46,163 nucleotides of DNA from Oceanobacillus luteolus (GTDB lineage: Bacteria; Bacillota; Bacilli; Bacillales; Amphibacillaceae): assembly GCF_023715655.1 (NCBI RefSeq), contig NZ_JAMBON010000030.1:1-46163 (forward strand). Reading direction: 5' to 3'. Positions 32,554 to 41,478 of the stretch are shown here, piece after piece (positions within the stretch are counted from its first letter, which is position 1; each line of letters starts with the position of its first letter). A program made the position numbers and the translations under genes. The notes below the pieces were generated by a model. It was not told the origin of the DNA, searched no databases, and saw nothing but the letters and a program-made list of their open reading frames with translations.

Positions 32554-33819
32554 CTAGCTTGCTTTTTTCCAAGATAAAACTCTTTTTTGAAATGTCATAT
32601 AGCTTCCATATAAAATGATCACGATAATAGGTACGAAAATATATAATTGAAAAAATGGTAATACAAGAATACAGAAGACTAGAGATATGACAGCGGAATA
32701 CCACGGTAATGTTTTACTTGTAAAAAGCTTCACACCAGCAGCCATTGAAAAAAGGTATACGAATACGCCTAACGAGGTCGGGATAAATAATATATCTTGG
32801 AATGTCATGGTAAAATATTCCGTGATGATCACCCCAATACATGCGAATGCAATTACAAACACTACCATCCGTCTTGGAATTTGCTTCGTCGGATGCATCG
32901 TTGATAATTTTTTTGGGAATGCGCCGTCTCTACCCAATGCGTACCCGAGCTGTGTCAGGCTTGCTACAAATGCATTTGAAGTTCCGATACAGATGAAAAA
33001 TGCCAATACGGCGGTAACCATTTGAGCTCCTATCCCTAGTGTTTCTCCCATTATAGCACCAATCGGTGAAGAATCGCTTTCGATATTTCCATAAGTTCCG
33101 GTTCCGATCGTGACAAAACTTAGAGATAAAAATAAGATCCCAATAATGATGACGCTGATGATGGTACTGTGAATGATATTTTTTTCGGGACGCTTAAAGT
33201 GATTGGCAAGATTACAAATCGCTTCCCATCCAAAAAAGGCCCAAAAGATAGCCGTTATCGCTGTTCCGATAGAGTACCAACCGTTCGGAGCAAGAGGTGT
33301 AAATCTTTCCAAAGTGATGTTCGGTATGGAAATGATAATGCTGACTGTGAGCATGAGTAATAAACATCCACTTAGGAGTAAGGCAACTTTTCCACTGACC
33401 TTCACGCCGTTATAATTGGTAATTCCTGCCGTAATTAAAATGAAGAATGCCAATAAGATTCTTCCCCAGTCAGAAAAGCCAAAAGCTTGACTCATATAAT
33501 AAGCCCCTGTCAAAGCTACAATGGTTTGTCCAACTGCAGCTGTAACGAAGTAAAACCAACCGACAATATTACCAAAGTGGAATCCAAACGATTTCCGCAC
33601 AAAAGTTGCAGCACCGCCAGCATCTGGGTATTCACGTGCCAAACAAGCAAAGGTGTAGGCAAGTGGAAGGTTGGCAAGAATTACGATGATCCAAGACAAG
33701 ATCGAAGCAGGTCCTGCGATAGAAGCTGTTACCGAAGAAATAAACAGAACACCCGAACCGAGAATGGCAGCAATATACAAGGCAATCCCTTCATATAAAC
33801 CAATAGAACGATTCTCCAT
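32554..33819 (-). CDS. APC-superfamily amino acid permease
   Basis: Starting at ATG 33819, behind AGAGGGGA, the product is 421 aa with about twelve membrane segments. The N-terminal IALYIAAILGSGVLF matches the substrate-binding helix 1 of APC transporters (GSG break), and PLAYTFACLAREYPDAGGAATFVRKSFG is typical of the YjeH-like branch, in which E. coli YjeH exports methionine and branched-chain amino acids. Direction and substrate are not determined here. It lies 25 bp upstream of adaA on the same strand, so the two may be co-transcribed, but a functional link is not evident. Confidence 0.85.
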   Translation of the reverse strand: MENRSIGLYEGIALYIAAILGSGVLFISSVTASIAGPASILSWIIVILANLPLAYTFACLAREYPDAGGAATFVRKSFGFHFGNIVGWFYFVTAAVGQTIVALTGAYYMSQAFGFSDWGRILLAFFILITAGITNYNGVKVSGKVALLLSGCLLLMLTVSIIISIPNITLERFTPLAPNGWYSIGTAITAIFWAFFGWEAICNLANHFKRPEKNIIHSTIISVIIIGILFLSLSFVTIGTGTYGNIESDSSPIGAIMGETLGIGAQMVTAVLAFFICIGTSNAFVASLTQLGYALGRDGAFPKKLSTMHPTKQIPRRMVVFVIAFACIGVIITEYFTMTFQDILFIPTSLGVFVYLFSMAAGVKLFTSKTLPWYSAVISLVFCILVLPFFQLYIFVPIIVIILYGSYMTFQKRVLSWKKAS

Positions 33820-33840
33820 AACATCCCCTCTTTCTCTCAT

Positions 33841-34092
33841 TACATTAACACTTCAAAAGGGGAGATTTCTTCTCTTTTCTTGCGTTCTAATTTTTAAAAA
33901 CCATTTCTAATGGAGGAGAAATATCTTCTTTTGTTGAATTATACAAGGAGCATTCCTGTAGAAACCACATAGATTCAGTCTCATTGAATGATTGCAAACG
34001 GGAGGTAAATGAGATCTTTCAAAGAACATAAATGGATGGATGAAGATTTACTTGTTTTCAGATAATTGATCATAGGGAAAGGTGGAAACTGA
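33841..34092. other. intergenic region between divergent genes
   Basis: About 250 bp between the permease gene and a small membrane protein gene. A possible 18-codon frame (34009-34065, MRSFKEHKWM...) follows GGAGG at a short four-base spacing and may be chance. No clear promoter was found. Confidence 0.3.
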
Positions 34093-34380
34093 ATGAAGTA
34101 TTCAACAGCAAATTGGTTTGCGTTCCTATTTTTTGTTATCGGCGCTGTTCCAGTTGCAACTTATTTTTATTTAGATGCGAAAGATGCGATGATCTCATTT
34201 TTGCCTGTCATTGTTAAACCAGTTGGGGTGAACATGTTTTTTGCAGCATGTTTTCTCTTATTAGCCAGTATGATGGCTTCGAGAACACAGGAAAAGCAAA
34301 TTAAAAAAGCTCACTTTCAAAAAGCATCTGTAATACTTATTTTACTAGTTTCAATGAGAGTAATCGCCCATTTCCTGTGA
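34093..34380 (+). CDS. small membrane protein (95 aa)
   Basis: The 95-aa product has three hydrophobic segments (about 8-26, 45-62 and 78-94), separated by a short outward loop with DAKDAM and a basic cytoplasmic loop (RTQEKQIKKAHFQK). GGGAAAGGTGG precedes the ATG at reasonable spacing. I do not recognise a family. It is monocistronic. Confidence 0.65.
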   Translation: MKYSTANWFAFLFFVIGAVPVATYFYLDAKDAMISFLPVIVKPVGVNMFFAACFLLLASMMASRTQEKQIKKAHFQKASVILILLVSMRVIAHFL

Positions 34381-34451
34381 AAAGGGAGCCGATGTTTGGA
34401 ATCAACGGACAGGAAGAAGCACGTAGGTTTCATGACGGGAGAATCCTATGT

Positions 34452-34482
34452 AAAAAGGCTGATCACTATGATAGTCAGCCTC
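34452..34482 (-). terminator. intrinsic terminator of the yjcZ-like gene
   Basis: AGGCTGA and TCAGCCT pair. Read on the minus strand the stem is followed by five Ts. Confidence 0.65.
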
Positions 34483-34507
34483 TTCAATTAGGAAATCCTA
34501 ATTTAAA

Positions 34508-34621
34508 TTAGTATCCATAATTACCGAAGGATGCCCCAACAATAATCAATAGGATGAATAACACAACGATCAAGGCGAAATTCTTACCATGACCGTATCC
34601 ACCATATCCACCTCCACTCAT
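34508..34621 (-). CDS. YjcZ family sporulation-associated small membrane protein (37 aa)
   Basis: Starting at ATG 34621, behind AAAGGAGG, the protein is 37 aa: a Gly/Tyr-rich head ([16 protein letters not shown]), one membrane helix ([16 protein letters not shown]) and a short GNYGY tail. This is the standard form of the YjcZ family of tiny Bacillus proteins, several of which are made during sporulation. A longer frame to 34744 has no ribosome site. Monocistronic. Confidence 0.88.
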   Translation of the reverse strand: MSGGGYGGYGHGKNFALIVVLFILLIIVGASFGNYGY

Positions 34622-34703
34622 AGCAGCACCTCCTTTTACCTGAGTTAATAAAGTATATGACAATGGATTTAACACGCTTGGACTACTGACATTATTACGA
34701 ACA

Positions 34704-34733
34704 AAAGGACACTCAAAAAAATGAGTGCCCTTT
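34704..34733. terminator. inverted repeat, possible terminator
   Basis: AAAGGACACTC pairs with GAGTGCCCTTT (one mismatch) around an A-rich 8-nt loop. It lies upstream of the yjcZ-like gene on the minus strand and just before an AGGAGG with a seven-codon frame on the plus strand, so its role is unclear. Confidence 0.4.
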
Positions 34734-34797
34734 AGGAGGTCCAAGACTATGCTGCAAACGGAGGTAATTTAGTTTATGCGTAAAATACCAATATGAA

Positions 34798-34935
34798 ATG
34801 GACAAGAGTGGATTTGATAATCTGTCATTCGATACAGTTTGGAAAAAGTTAAAACAAGGCGAACGAAAGGTTATCTTATTCTATATTTATTTGGAGCAAA
34901 CTCAGTTAAAAAATAAAAACTGGTTACATATATAA
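34798..34935 (+). pseudogene. possible remnant ORF (45 codons)
   Basis: The frame encodes MDKSGFDNLSFDTVWKKLK and a KVILFYIYLEQTQLKNKNW end, with protein-like composition. Its frame is open back to 34772 without a start, and AGGAGG at 34734-34739 serves another frame of only seven codons (ATG 34749). This looks like one short gene broken by a stop and a shift. It overlaps the last 12 bp of the convergent peptidase gene. No family recognised. Confidence 0.25.
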
Positions 34936-36114
34936 ATTGGCAAGCATGATTCCCAACGTTTCCTCGTAAATCTCATTAAATTGTGAGATGGGGAGCGGGT
35001 TTATCCCGGAACCAAGTTCATTCGTAAAGCCGGGTCTACGGTAAACGAGGATAAACCAATCTTTAAAGCCTGCATGACTGTCAACAAAGCGAACGGCTTC
35101 GTACCCACTTACCCGGGCATATTCATTGGCTATTATTTCAGATTCTGGAGGTTCTAATCCTTGATAACCCCAAAAGATAACTTCGCCTTGAGTGTGGAGT
35201 GCATTCGCTCGCTGGAAGTTTCGATTGCCTGTGAGTTCAGCCATGGCAATGGATTCGGGTTCAGTGAGGGGAGCATACCCAGGAAAATCCCTCGGTGCTG
35301 GGGATGTAGGTTTTCTTTCCGCTTCAATTTCCCAGTTTGCAGGGTATTGGTTATTTAAATCCACCCCACGAATATTTGCTTTCCAATTGGAGAAATCAGG
35401 ATCATTATTATTAATCATTAGTACGTCATTTTGAAAATCACCAGCAGCAGTTGCTCCTTCAATCACGAGGTCCACTCCATCCGGGTTCACCATAGGAACA
35501 GCAGAGAGGAATGTCTGCATAAAATATGGCATCATATTCAACCCTCTAATCGGCTGATTATTTGTAAGGGACAAGGCATATTGATTAAGGAAGCGCATAA
35601 TTACAGGTGTAGTAATCCATTCATTCGCATGAAAGGAGCCATTTACATGAACTTGTTTATTACCGATGCCGATTTGTAATTCCAACAAGTCTTTTCCAAG
35701 AATCGAGTTTCCAATCGTATTTCTTCTTATAAAAGGATAAATGGTAAGCAGACGATTGATATCCTCAATCATTTTTTCATAAGTATAATCGGCAGGATCA
35801 CTGAGGACTAAATCGGTGATACGAACTGGAACCACGATGGTTTGCCCCACTTGCAAGTTTGCTGACTGGATTCCAGGATTGATTCTGAGGATGGCATCCA
35901 CAGTTGTTTGATGACTGAAAGCGATTTTCCAAAGTGAATCAGCAGGTCTTATCTGATAACTTTGTGTAACATAGCCTGGAATTTGAACACTCTGTCCAAT
36001 TTGTAGCTGCGAGCTGGAGAGAGTAGTGTTTGACTGGATGATCAACTCAAGTGGTATATTGAATAACCGACTATAAAACCAAAATGAATCCCCACTACGT
36101 ACATAAATTTCCAT
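34924..36114 (-). CDS. LysM-containing M14 carboxypeptidase (gamma-D-glutamyl-diaminopimelate endopeptidase I type)
   Basis: The 396-aa protein has two LysM repeats (about 1-48 and 52-97) that bind peptidoglycan, followed by an M14 zinc carboxypeptidase domain (110-396). The metal and catalytic residues are intact: His162 and Glu165 in FHANEW, His307 in ALHTQGEV, and general base Glu366 in FTNELGSG. The layout equals endopeptidase I of Lysinibacillus sphaericus and YqgT of B. subtilis, which cut gamma-D-Glu-diaminopimelate bonds during sporulation. It lacks a signal peptide, as those enzymes do, so it is probably made in the spore or mother cell. GGAGCGAT precedes the ATG. Confidence 0.92.
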   Translation of the reverse strand: MEIYVRSGDSFWFYSRLFNIPLELIIQSNTTLSSSQLQIGQSVQIPGYVTQSYQIRPADSLWKIAFSHQTTVDAILRINPGIQSANLQVGQTIVVPVRITDLVLSDPADYTYEKMIEDINRLLTIYPFIRRNTIGNSILGKDLLELQIGIGNKQVHVNGSFHANEWITTPVIMRFLNQYALSLTNNQPIRGLNMMPYFMQTFLSAVPMVNPDGVDLVIEGATAAGDFQNDVLMINNNDPDFSNWKANIRGVDLNNQYPANWEIEAERKPTSPAPRDFPGYAPLTEPESIAMAELTGNRNFQRANALHTQGEVIFWGYQGLEPPESEIIANEYARVSGYEAVRFVDSHAGFKDWFILVYRRPGFTNELGSGINPLPISQFNEIYEETLGIMLANLYM

Positions 36115-36277
36115 CTAATCGCTCCTTTTATCGACTATTAAATCTTATGATTCTAATGGTAAAATGTGCTCTTGTAGGGGATTCATCATTTGCTTCTTAA
36201 GGAGGAGAAACATAAATCCTTGTTGAATTTATTATAAGATACAGATTAATGCTCTAGGCATGGAAAGTTGGTGAAAA

Positions 36278-36994
36278 ATGATCCCATTAGTATATGACCA
36301 AATCAATCGTTGGGCGAAAGACGATGAGTTCTTTTTAGCATTACTAAAAAAGTTGAAGGTAAATAAAATCGCTGATTTAGGCTGTGGCACAGGAAGGTTG
36401 ACTGCACATTTTGCTAAAGAGGGCTATCATATTACAGCTGTCGATCCAAATGAGGAGGCGATTGAATATGCGAGAAATAAACAATATCCAGGTGAGCTGG
36501 ATTGGATAGTTGGGGACAGTTCCCATTTACGAAAACATACGTTTGACGCTGTGATCATGACCGCAAATGTAGCACAAGTCTTTCTGACGGATGAAAGCTG
36601 GCAACAGAACTTATCAGACGTATATCGTGAATTAAAGCCAGGTGGACATTTTATATTTGATACTCGTAATCCAATTGCTAGAGTGTGGGAAGAGTGGGAA
36701 AAAGATATGACACCTGATGTTGCGGTACATGAAGAGACTGGTGATACGCTTGAGATATGGACGGAATATGAGGGGTTCGCGGAGGATGTTTTTACTTTTT
36801 ACGAAACGGTAAAAAATGTACGTACGGATGAAGTACTCATTCGTGAAAAAATGCAATTAAAATTCCGCACGAAAGAAGCAATCGATGAATCGCTTTTGCA
36901 AGCAGGATTTTCACAAATTGAAGTATATGGTGATTGGGAATTTGAACAAGCAACAGCGGAATCTAAGTCGTTTATTTTTCACAGTAGAAAATAA
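36278..36994 (+). CDS. class I SAM-dependent methyltransferase
   Basis: The 238-aa protein has the Rossmann-fold methyltransferase motif I IADLGCGTGRL (31-41), the acidic ribose-binding end of strand 2 in TAVDPNEEAIEYA, and motif IV-like FDAVIMTANVAQV. The C-terminal half (TVKNVRTDEVLIREKMQLKFR) is a beta-rich cap typical of small-molecule methyltransferases of the UbiE/YcgJ kind. The substrate is unknown. The gene runs directly into a fragment of a GNAT gene, whose frame overlaps its stop. Confidence 0.88.
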   Translation: MIPLVYDQINRWAKDDEFFLALLKKLKVNKIADLGCGTGRLTAHFAKEGYHITAVDPNEEAIEYARNKQYPGELDWIVGDSSHLRKHTFDAVIMTANVAQVFLTDESWQQNLSDVYRELKPGGHFIFDTRNPIARVWEEWEKDMTPDVAVHEETGDTLEIWTEYEGFAEDVFTFYETVKNVRTDEVLIREKMQLKFRTKEAIDESLLQAGFSQIEVYGDWEFEQATAESKSFIFHSRK

Positions 36995-37163
36995 ATTGCA
37001 CCGGATTATCGCTACTTGTCAGCCTGAGAATATTCCATCTTATCGGGTGATGGAGAAGATTGGTATGAGAAGAGAAGGTCTTTTTAAGAAGTGTATTCCT
37101 CAAGGAGAAGAGTGGTGGGATGAGTATTATTATGCGATTTTGGAGGAAGAGTGGCTACAATAA
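36987..37163 (+). pseudogene. 3' fragment of a RimJ/RimL-type GNAT acetyltransferase gene
   Basis: About 57 residues from LHRIIATCQPENIPSYRVMEK to WWDEYYYAILEEEWLQ are the unmistakable C-terminal third of a RimJ-like N-acetyltransferase (the N-xx-S-xx-V-M-E-K-x-G-M-R-x-E-G segment). The N-terminal two thirds and the acetyl-CoA loop are absent. Upstream sequence in this frame is the shadow of the methyltransferase gene. The junction lies at the methyltransferase stop codon (36992-36994), so a deletion or recombination has joined the two genes. Not expected to be functional. Confidence 0.8.
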
Positions 37164-37254
37164 CAGTCTTTTGCAATCTCGGATGGGGTTAGAATAATAT
37201 TCCCTATTGTGGTGAAACTACCAAGGAATATAAATCAATAGGGAGGCAGTTTTT

Positions 37255-37497
37255 ATGGCACGTATTGGAGTGGAACAGTCACTGACTCAAGTAAAGGAAG
37301 CATTAATGGAAATGGGACATGAAATCATTGATTTGCGGACCGAAGAAGATGCACGTCAGTGTGATTGCTGTGTGGTTTCGGGAATGGATAATAATGTGAT
37401 GGGCATGCAGGATACTGTTTCAGAAGGACAAGTAATCAATGCACAAGGATACAGTGCAGAAGAAATAACCCAGATGGTGAACGAACGACTTAGCTAA
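37255..37497 (+). CDS. YkuS family protein (UPF0180)
   Basis: The 80-aa protein matches the UPF0180/YkuS family: MARIGVEQSLTQVKEAL at the start, GHEIIDLRTEEDA, the cysteine pair region QCDCCVVSGMDNNVMGMQDT, and a C-terminal SAEEITQMVNERL helix. It is a small soluble protein of unknown function conserved in Bacillaceae. GGGAGGC precedes the ATG. Monocistronic. Confidence 0.92.
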   Translation: MARIGVEQSLTQVKEALMEMGHEIIDLRTEEDARQCDCCVVSGMDNNVMGMQDTVSEGQVINAQGYSAEEITQMVNERLS

Positions 37498-37594
37498 GAT
37501 GGATGCAGGCTTTCCCTACATGGGGGGCCTTTTCATTTAGAGTTACTCGTTATTAATCAACGCTTCGGCCATATTACAACTAGAGGTGATCATA

Positions 37595-37790
37595 ATGGGT
37601 AAAGAAAAGAGAAATGAAAAAGAAAAGAATGAGTCTTTATGGGACAACTTCCAATACGGAAGTCGGAGGGTATAAGGCTTCCGGAGATATTGAAAATGCG
37701 GGCAGACTGGATAAAGGTTTTCAAAAAGTTGAAGAAGATGATCTTAAAGCCAAAGCTTCCATCAAAGAGGGAGATCAAAAGGAGTATTAA
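37595..37790 (+). CDS. small hydrophilic protein in two overlapping frames (possible frameshift)
   Basis: ATG 37595, behind AGAGGTGAT, opens a 26-codon frame (MGKEKRNEKEKNESLWDN...) that stops at 37675. A second frame from ATG 37629 gives 53 codons (MSLYGTTSNTEVGGYKASGD ... EGDQKEY) with better composition but no clear ribosome site. Joining them in the A-rich stretch near 37620-37630 would give one basic-headed, acidic-tailed protein of about 65 aa, as for small Bacillus stress or spore proteins. Either two overlapping ORFs or one frameshifted gene is possible. Family not recognised. A terminator follows at 37825-37857. Confidence 0.45.
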
Positions 37791-37824
37791 TCTCTATTTT
37801 TGTGAGAAGTTCTATATGAAAGTT

Positions 37825-37857
37825 AAAGCTCTCGGATGATATCCTGGGGCTTTTTTG
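37825..37857 (+). terminator. intrinsic terminator
   Basis: AAAGCTC and GGGGCTTT pair with a long loop and are followed by a T-run. It lies after the small hydrophilic protein ORF. Confidence 0.6.
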
Positions 37858-37893
37858 TAGATCATTCGTTGAAGAAGCCCATTGATATGGAGT

Positions 37894-37922
37894 AAAAAAG
37901 ACGATTACATATAACCGTCTTA
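37894..37922 (-). terminator. intrinsic terminator (minus strand)
   Basis: AAGACG and CGTCTT pair, with an inner TTA/TAA, and on the minus strand six Ts follow. It ends the gene at 37969-38178. Confidence 0.75.
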
Positions 37923-37968
37923 TCAGAAACTTTTTAGATTTGTCCTTATCGTCTTGGTGGAGGTGGGT

Positions 37969-38178
37969 TCAATTATTTGCTTCGTTGTATTTTTTAAATG
38001 TATTTGGTATATTTTGGATTTTTGTAACAGACCACTGTTTATTTGAGTGTGTACGTGAGTTCAGCTTTTGGGCAAACGTTTTTGCAGTATCATAGTCATG
38101 GAAGACCTTATTAGATGTACTATTCGAGTCTTTAAGTATTTCAGTTTGTCCATTTACTTTCCTATTGATCATATACAT
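37969..38178 (-). CDS. hypothetical protein (69 aa)
   Basis: The 69-aa product is rich in Asn, Lys, Ser and Thr (MYMINRKVNGQTEIL ... FKKYNEANN) with no membrane segment or cysteine. A central HDYDTAKTFAQKLNSR segment looks like a small alpha/beta domain. GGAGGGAG lies upstream of the ATG and a minus-strand terminator lies behind the gene, so it is probably expressed. I do not recognise the family. Confidence 0.7.
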   Translation of the reverse strand: MYMINRKVNGQTEILKDSNSTSNKVFHDYDTAKTFAQKLNSRTHSNKQWSVTKIQNIPNTFKKYNEANN

Positions 38179-38394
38179 AATGGTTCTCCCTCCAATTGAA
38201 CCAAAATTCCTATTTTGTCTAATTCTACCTGATTTTGTCAGCGAATACTATTACAGATAGGTTAAAAATCTTTATTGCTTGATGACTGATATAATATAAT
38301 TGTAACAATGTTTGGAATGGCAAGTGAAGGGAATGGAGAATTAAGACAGATCATCTTCATTTCGGGCTTCAAAGAAATAAAGGGAGTGTTTTTC

Positions 38395-38718
38395 ATGTCT
38401 ATCACGATTACAGAGCGAGCATCAGAAGAACTGAATAAAAGAATCGGTGAACGGAACGGATACCTTAAGCTGCAAACCGAAACGAAAGGTCTTTCCTGTG
38501 ATTCAGGAATACCTACGTTGTATTTTGTCCCGTCGATACAAGAAAAGGAAGACATTCTGGTAGAGACGAACGATCGTCCGGTGTTATTGGAGAAAACGGA
38601 GCACTTTTTCAGTGACGACTTGAAGATTGATTACTCGGATACCGTGAACAGCTTTCAGTTAAAGAGTCCTGCACAAATTATAAATGGGAGAATGACATTT
38701 ATTATAAAAGAAGGTTAA
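38395..38718 (+). CDS. HesB/IscA-like iron-sulphur biosynthesis family protein (YqkB-like)
   Basis: Starting at ATG 38395, behind AAAGGGAG, the protein is 107 aa, the same size as YqkB. It starts with MSITITERASEEL, an N-terminal pattern of HesB-fold proteins, and has GLSCDSG with a single Cys35. The C-terminal CxC of true A-type Fe-S carriers is missing, and the end reads INGRMTFIIKEG. It is therefore a fold relative rather than a proven Fe-S scaffold. A strong terminator follows at 38725-38757. Confidence 0.75.
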   Translation: MSITITERASEELNKRIGERNGYLKLQTETKGLSCDSGIPTLYFVPSIQEKEDILVETNDRPVLLEKTEHFFSDDLKIDYSDTVNSFQLKSPAQIINGRMTFIIKEG

Positions 38719-38724
38719 GAAAAT

Positions 38725-38757
38725 GAAAGGCCCAGTTCATTTTGGAACTGGGCTTTC
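38725..38757. terminator. bidirectional terminator
   Basis: GAAAGGCCCAGTTC pairs with GAACTGGGCTTTC. It lies between the YqkB-like gene and the convergent Bce permease gene. Confidence 0.9.
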
Positions 38758-38765
38758 TTACGTAT

Positions 38766-40718
38766 TTAACTAACAATCTTATAATATTCCCTTGCCGTCA
38801 CCAGATAAACAATTGCATAAAAGACAGCAAATACGAGTACGGTAATCACCGTCCAGAGTACAAATAGGCTGACATTGGTCAAGTTGAGTAGAGCTAGAAG
38901 TTTGGTGATCACTTTAAAGGCAAAGGCTATGTGGATGACAGCTCCGACTAGCGGCATGAAAAATACAATCAGCACTTGGCCATGAATCGATTTTTTAATT
39001 TCCTCTTTACTTAAGCCGACATTCTGCATAATTTCAAATCGTTTCTTGTCATCATATCCTTCTGAAATCTGCTTGTAGTACATAATGAGTACGGTCGCCA
39101 TGATGAATAAAGCACCGAGAAAGATTCCGAGGAAAAAGAGCCCGCCATATAAGGAATAAAAGGATTCCCTCGCTTCTTCTTTCCCTTCTGCATATCCTTC
39201 GATAGATTGTTCTTTTAATAGTTGGGATAAAGATAGGGTCAGAGCAATTTCCGTTTCACTATCCGCTTCGGTATCGAAACCGTAATAATAGGACAAGTCT
39301 TCCTTTGGTGAAATCTCGTTTATAATGTTTTCATCCTTCATGATGACAAAATAACGATTCGTCAGCATGGCAACCGCCATCCCATCAAAAGTTAAATCAT
39401 CAAGCTGATCCTTAATTTTAAAATTTTGATCAGCAATGGTAATCGTATCTTCAATAGGATCTCCCCGAAACGTGTATAAGAGAACTTCATCATCATCCAA
39501 TGTGGCGGATTGCTTTTCCAACTGATTGTATTCGTCCAGTGGCATTGCCTCGATGATAGAAATATCAGTGAAAGATTGTGACTCCGGATCATGTGCAGAA
39601 AATGAATTTCCTTGCTGGGTCATTGGAAATTCGACCGAACGATAATGAATCGGGTTGATCATTTCTACATTATGTTCGTCAGCTTCATCAACTATATTTT
39701 TTTCAATTGATTCAGCCTCTTCTAGAGACACATCAAATGCAGAAACACTGATTTCTTTCGGATACCGATGTTCCAATGAATCTTCCATCCCGATATAGAG
39801 GGAAACGGTTGTAGAGAGCATGATTAATACCATCGTTGATAAAATACATATGCTTGCAAGGCCTGCCGCGTTTTGCTTCATTCGATAAATCATGCCAGAT
39901 ACACTGATGAAATGTTTCGTTTGATAATAAAACTTTTTGTTTTTCCGTAATAATTTCAATAAAGCGATGGTTCCCGCTGTGAATAAGGCGTAGGTTCCAA
40001 TGATGACGAGCACGACGGCTAAGAAAAATTTAACCATTGCCGTCAGCGGCGACTCCGTGACAAGGGCGATATAATAACCGTAACCAAGCGTGATGAGACC
40101 TATGACGACAAGCAGCCATTTTGTTTTGGGCTCCTTTTCGCCGACTTGTCCGCCACGTAACAATTCAATCGGTTTTGCCAGATGGATATGCCTTAGATTG
40201 TTCAATAGGATAAGAATAAATATTCCTGAAAACAAGAGGACGCTATAGACGATTGAAAGTACTGATATAAAATATGTGAACTGAATATTGAATTGTAAAA
40301 TGTTACTCAACAGCAAAAACATCAGCTTGCTTAAAACGATTCCACTTGTTAACCCAAGGAGCAGGCTGAGGGCTGAAGCAAAGAAAGTCTCGATAGAAAT
40401 AACTTTCGCAACATGTTTCTTCTCCATGCCAAGCACGTTGAATAATCCAAATTCCTTCTTCCGTCGCTTGATTAAAAAACTGTTTGTATAAAATAAGAAG
40501 ATGACGGAAAAAATCCCGATGACGTAGTTTCCTAGTGTCAGCATGGTGATCAAGGCTTCGCCACCAGACATTTCCTTCAATCCTGGGTTGCTGGATATGA
40601 AATGCATCATATAAAACATCGCGATGATAAAGATGTTGGAAAGAATGTAAGGAATATACGTTTTCCGATGTTTGTTCATGTTGCTGAGTGCCAGTTTGGA
40701 ATAGAAGAATCTACGCAT
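38766..40718 (-). CDS. BceB-type ABC transporter permease (peptide-antibiotic resistance)
   Basis: The 650-aa protein starts at ATG 40718 behind GGTGGGAG. It has the BceB/VraG layout: an N-terminal FYSKLALSNMNKHRKTYIPYILSN, FtsX-type helices (10 in all), RRKKEFGLFNVLGMEKKHVAKV as the coupling region, and a large extracellular domain of about 200 residues between helices 7 and 8. BceB permeases recognise bacitracin- or lantibiotic-bound lipid II intermediates and signal to the partner kinase. Its start overlaps the end of the ATPase gene by 8 bp. The exact peptide is not readable. Confidence 0.93.
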   Translation of the reverse strand: MRRFFYSKLALSNMNKHRKTYIPYILSNIFIIAMFYMMHFISSNPGLKEMSGGEALITMLTLGNYVIGIFSVIFLFYTNSFLIKRRKKEFGLFNVLGMEKKHVAKVISIETFFASALSLLLGLTSGIVLSKLMFLLLSNILQFNIQFTYFISVLSIVYSVLLFSGIFILILLNNLRHIHLAKPIELLRGGQVGEKEPKTKWLLVVIGLITLGYGYYIALVTESPLTAMVKFFLAVVLVIIGTYALFTAGTIALLKLLRKNKKFYYQTKHFISVSGMIYRMKQNAAGLASICILSTMVLIMLSTTVSLYIGMEDSLEHRYPKEISVSAFDVSLEEAESIEKNIVDEADEHNVEMINPIHYRSVEFPMTQQGNSFSAHDPESQSFTDISIIEAMPLDEYNQLEKQSATLDDDEVLLYTFRGDPIEDTITIADQNFKIKDQLDDLTFDGMAVAMLTNRYFVIMKDENIINEISPKEDLSYYYGFDTEADSETEIALTLSLSQLLKEQSIEGYAEGKEEARESFYSLYGGLFFLGIFLGALFIMATVLIMYYKQISEGYDDKKRFEIMQNVGLSKEEIKKSIHGQVLIVFFMPLVGAVIHIAFAFKVITKLLALLNLTNVSLFVLWTVITVLVFAVFYAIVYLVTAREYYKIVS

Positions 40719-41478
40719 TTCTCCCACCGCCCGTGGCAATGATGTTTAATGTTTCTGAGATTTTTTGATACATTGCCTCATTGGATAAGGATCCTTTATA
40801 AAGCTGGTGGAAAATCGTTCCGTCTTTGATAAAGAGCACCCTTCCAGCATGGCTGGCGGCTTTTGTACTATGAGTAACCATCAAGATGGTTTGGCCTTCT
40901 TGATTGATCTGTGAAAAAATCCGCAGTAAATCATCGGATGCGCGTGAATCGAGCGCCCCAGTTGGTTCATCGGCAAGAACGAGCTTCGGATTTGTGATCA
41001 GGGCCCGTGCTACAGCTGTTCTTTGTTTTTGGCCTCCCGAAACTTCATAAGGGAACTTAGATAAAATCTCACTAATCCGTAGTTTTTCAGCTAATGGAAC
41101 TAACCGGGCATTCATTTCGTTATACGATTTACCCGATAAGACGAGTGGTAAGAAGATATTATCTTGGATGGAAAATGTATCGAGTAAATTGAAATCTTGG
41201 AAAACAAAACCGAGGTTCTGCCGGCGGAATGCTGCGAGTTCTTTTTCACGAATCGTTACGATGTTTTTATTTTGCAGCATCACTTGTCCGCTCGTTGGTT
41301 GATCGAGTGCCGCTAAGATGTTTAATAGCGTTGTCTTTCCTGAGCCGGACTCTCCCATAATCGCCACATATTCTCCCTCGTCCACGGAAAAGTTTACATC
41401 CGTAAGAGCGTGGACTTGATTTCCTCCGAACCGTGTCGTATATATTTTTTTAAGATTTTTAACTTCTAATAATGTCAT
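40711..41478 (-). CDS. BceA-type ABC transporter ATP-binding protein
   Basis: The 255-aa ATPase starts at ATG 41478, seven bases after GGAGGC; the upstream ATG at 41484 is too close. It carries Walker A GESGSGKTT (42-50), Q-loop VFQDFNLLD (92-100), signature VSGGQKQR (146-153) and Walker B LADEPTGALD (168-177), as in the MacB/BceA exporters. It energises the BceB partner to free the lipid II cycle target from antimicrobial peptide. A BceR-type operator lies about 90 bp upstream, and TATACT (complement of 41510-41515) is a likely -10. Confidence 0.93.
   Translation of the reverse strand: MTLLEVKNLKKIYTTRFGGNQVHALTDVNFSVDEGEYVAIMGESGSGKTTLLNILAALDQPTSGQVMLQNKNIVTIREKELAAFRRQNLGFVFQDFNLLDTFSIQDNIFLPLVLSGKSYNEMNARLVPLAEKLRISEILSKFPYEVSGGQKQRTAVARALITNPKLVLADEPTGALDSRASDDLLRIFSQINQEGQTILMVTHSTKAASHAGRVLFIKDGTIFHQLYKGSLSNEAMYQKISETLNIIATGGGRNA

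Noticed and set aside
36885-37163. 92-aa plus-strand ORF as a whole gene
   Set aside because: Its first third is the methyltransferase read in another frame. Only the part from about 36987 has GNAT homology.
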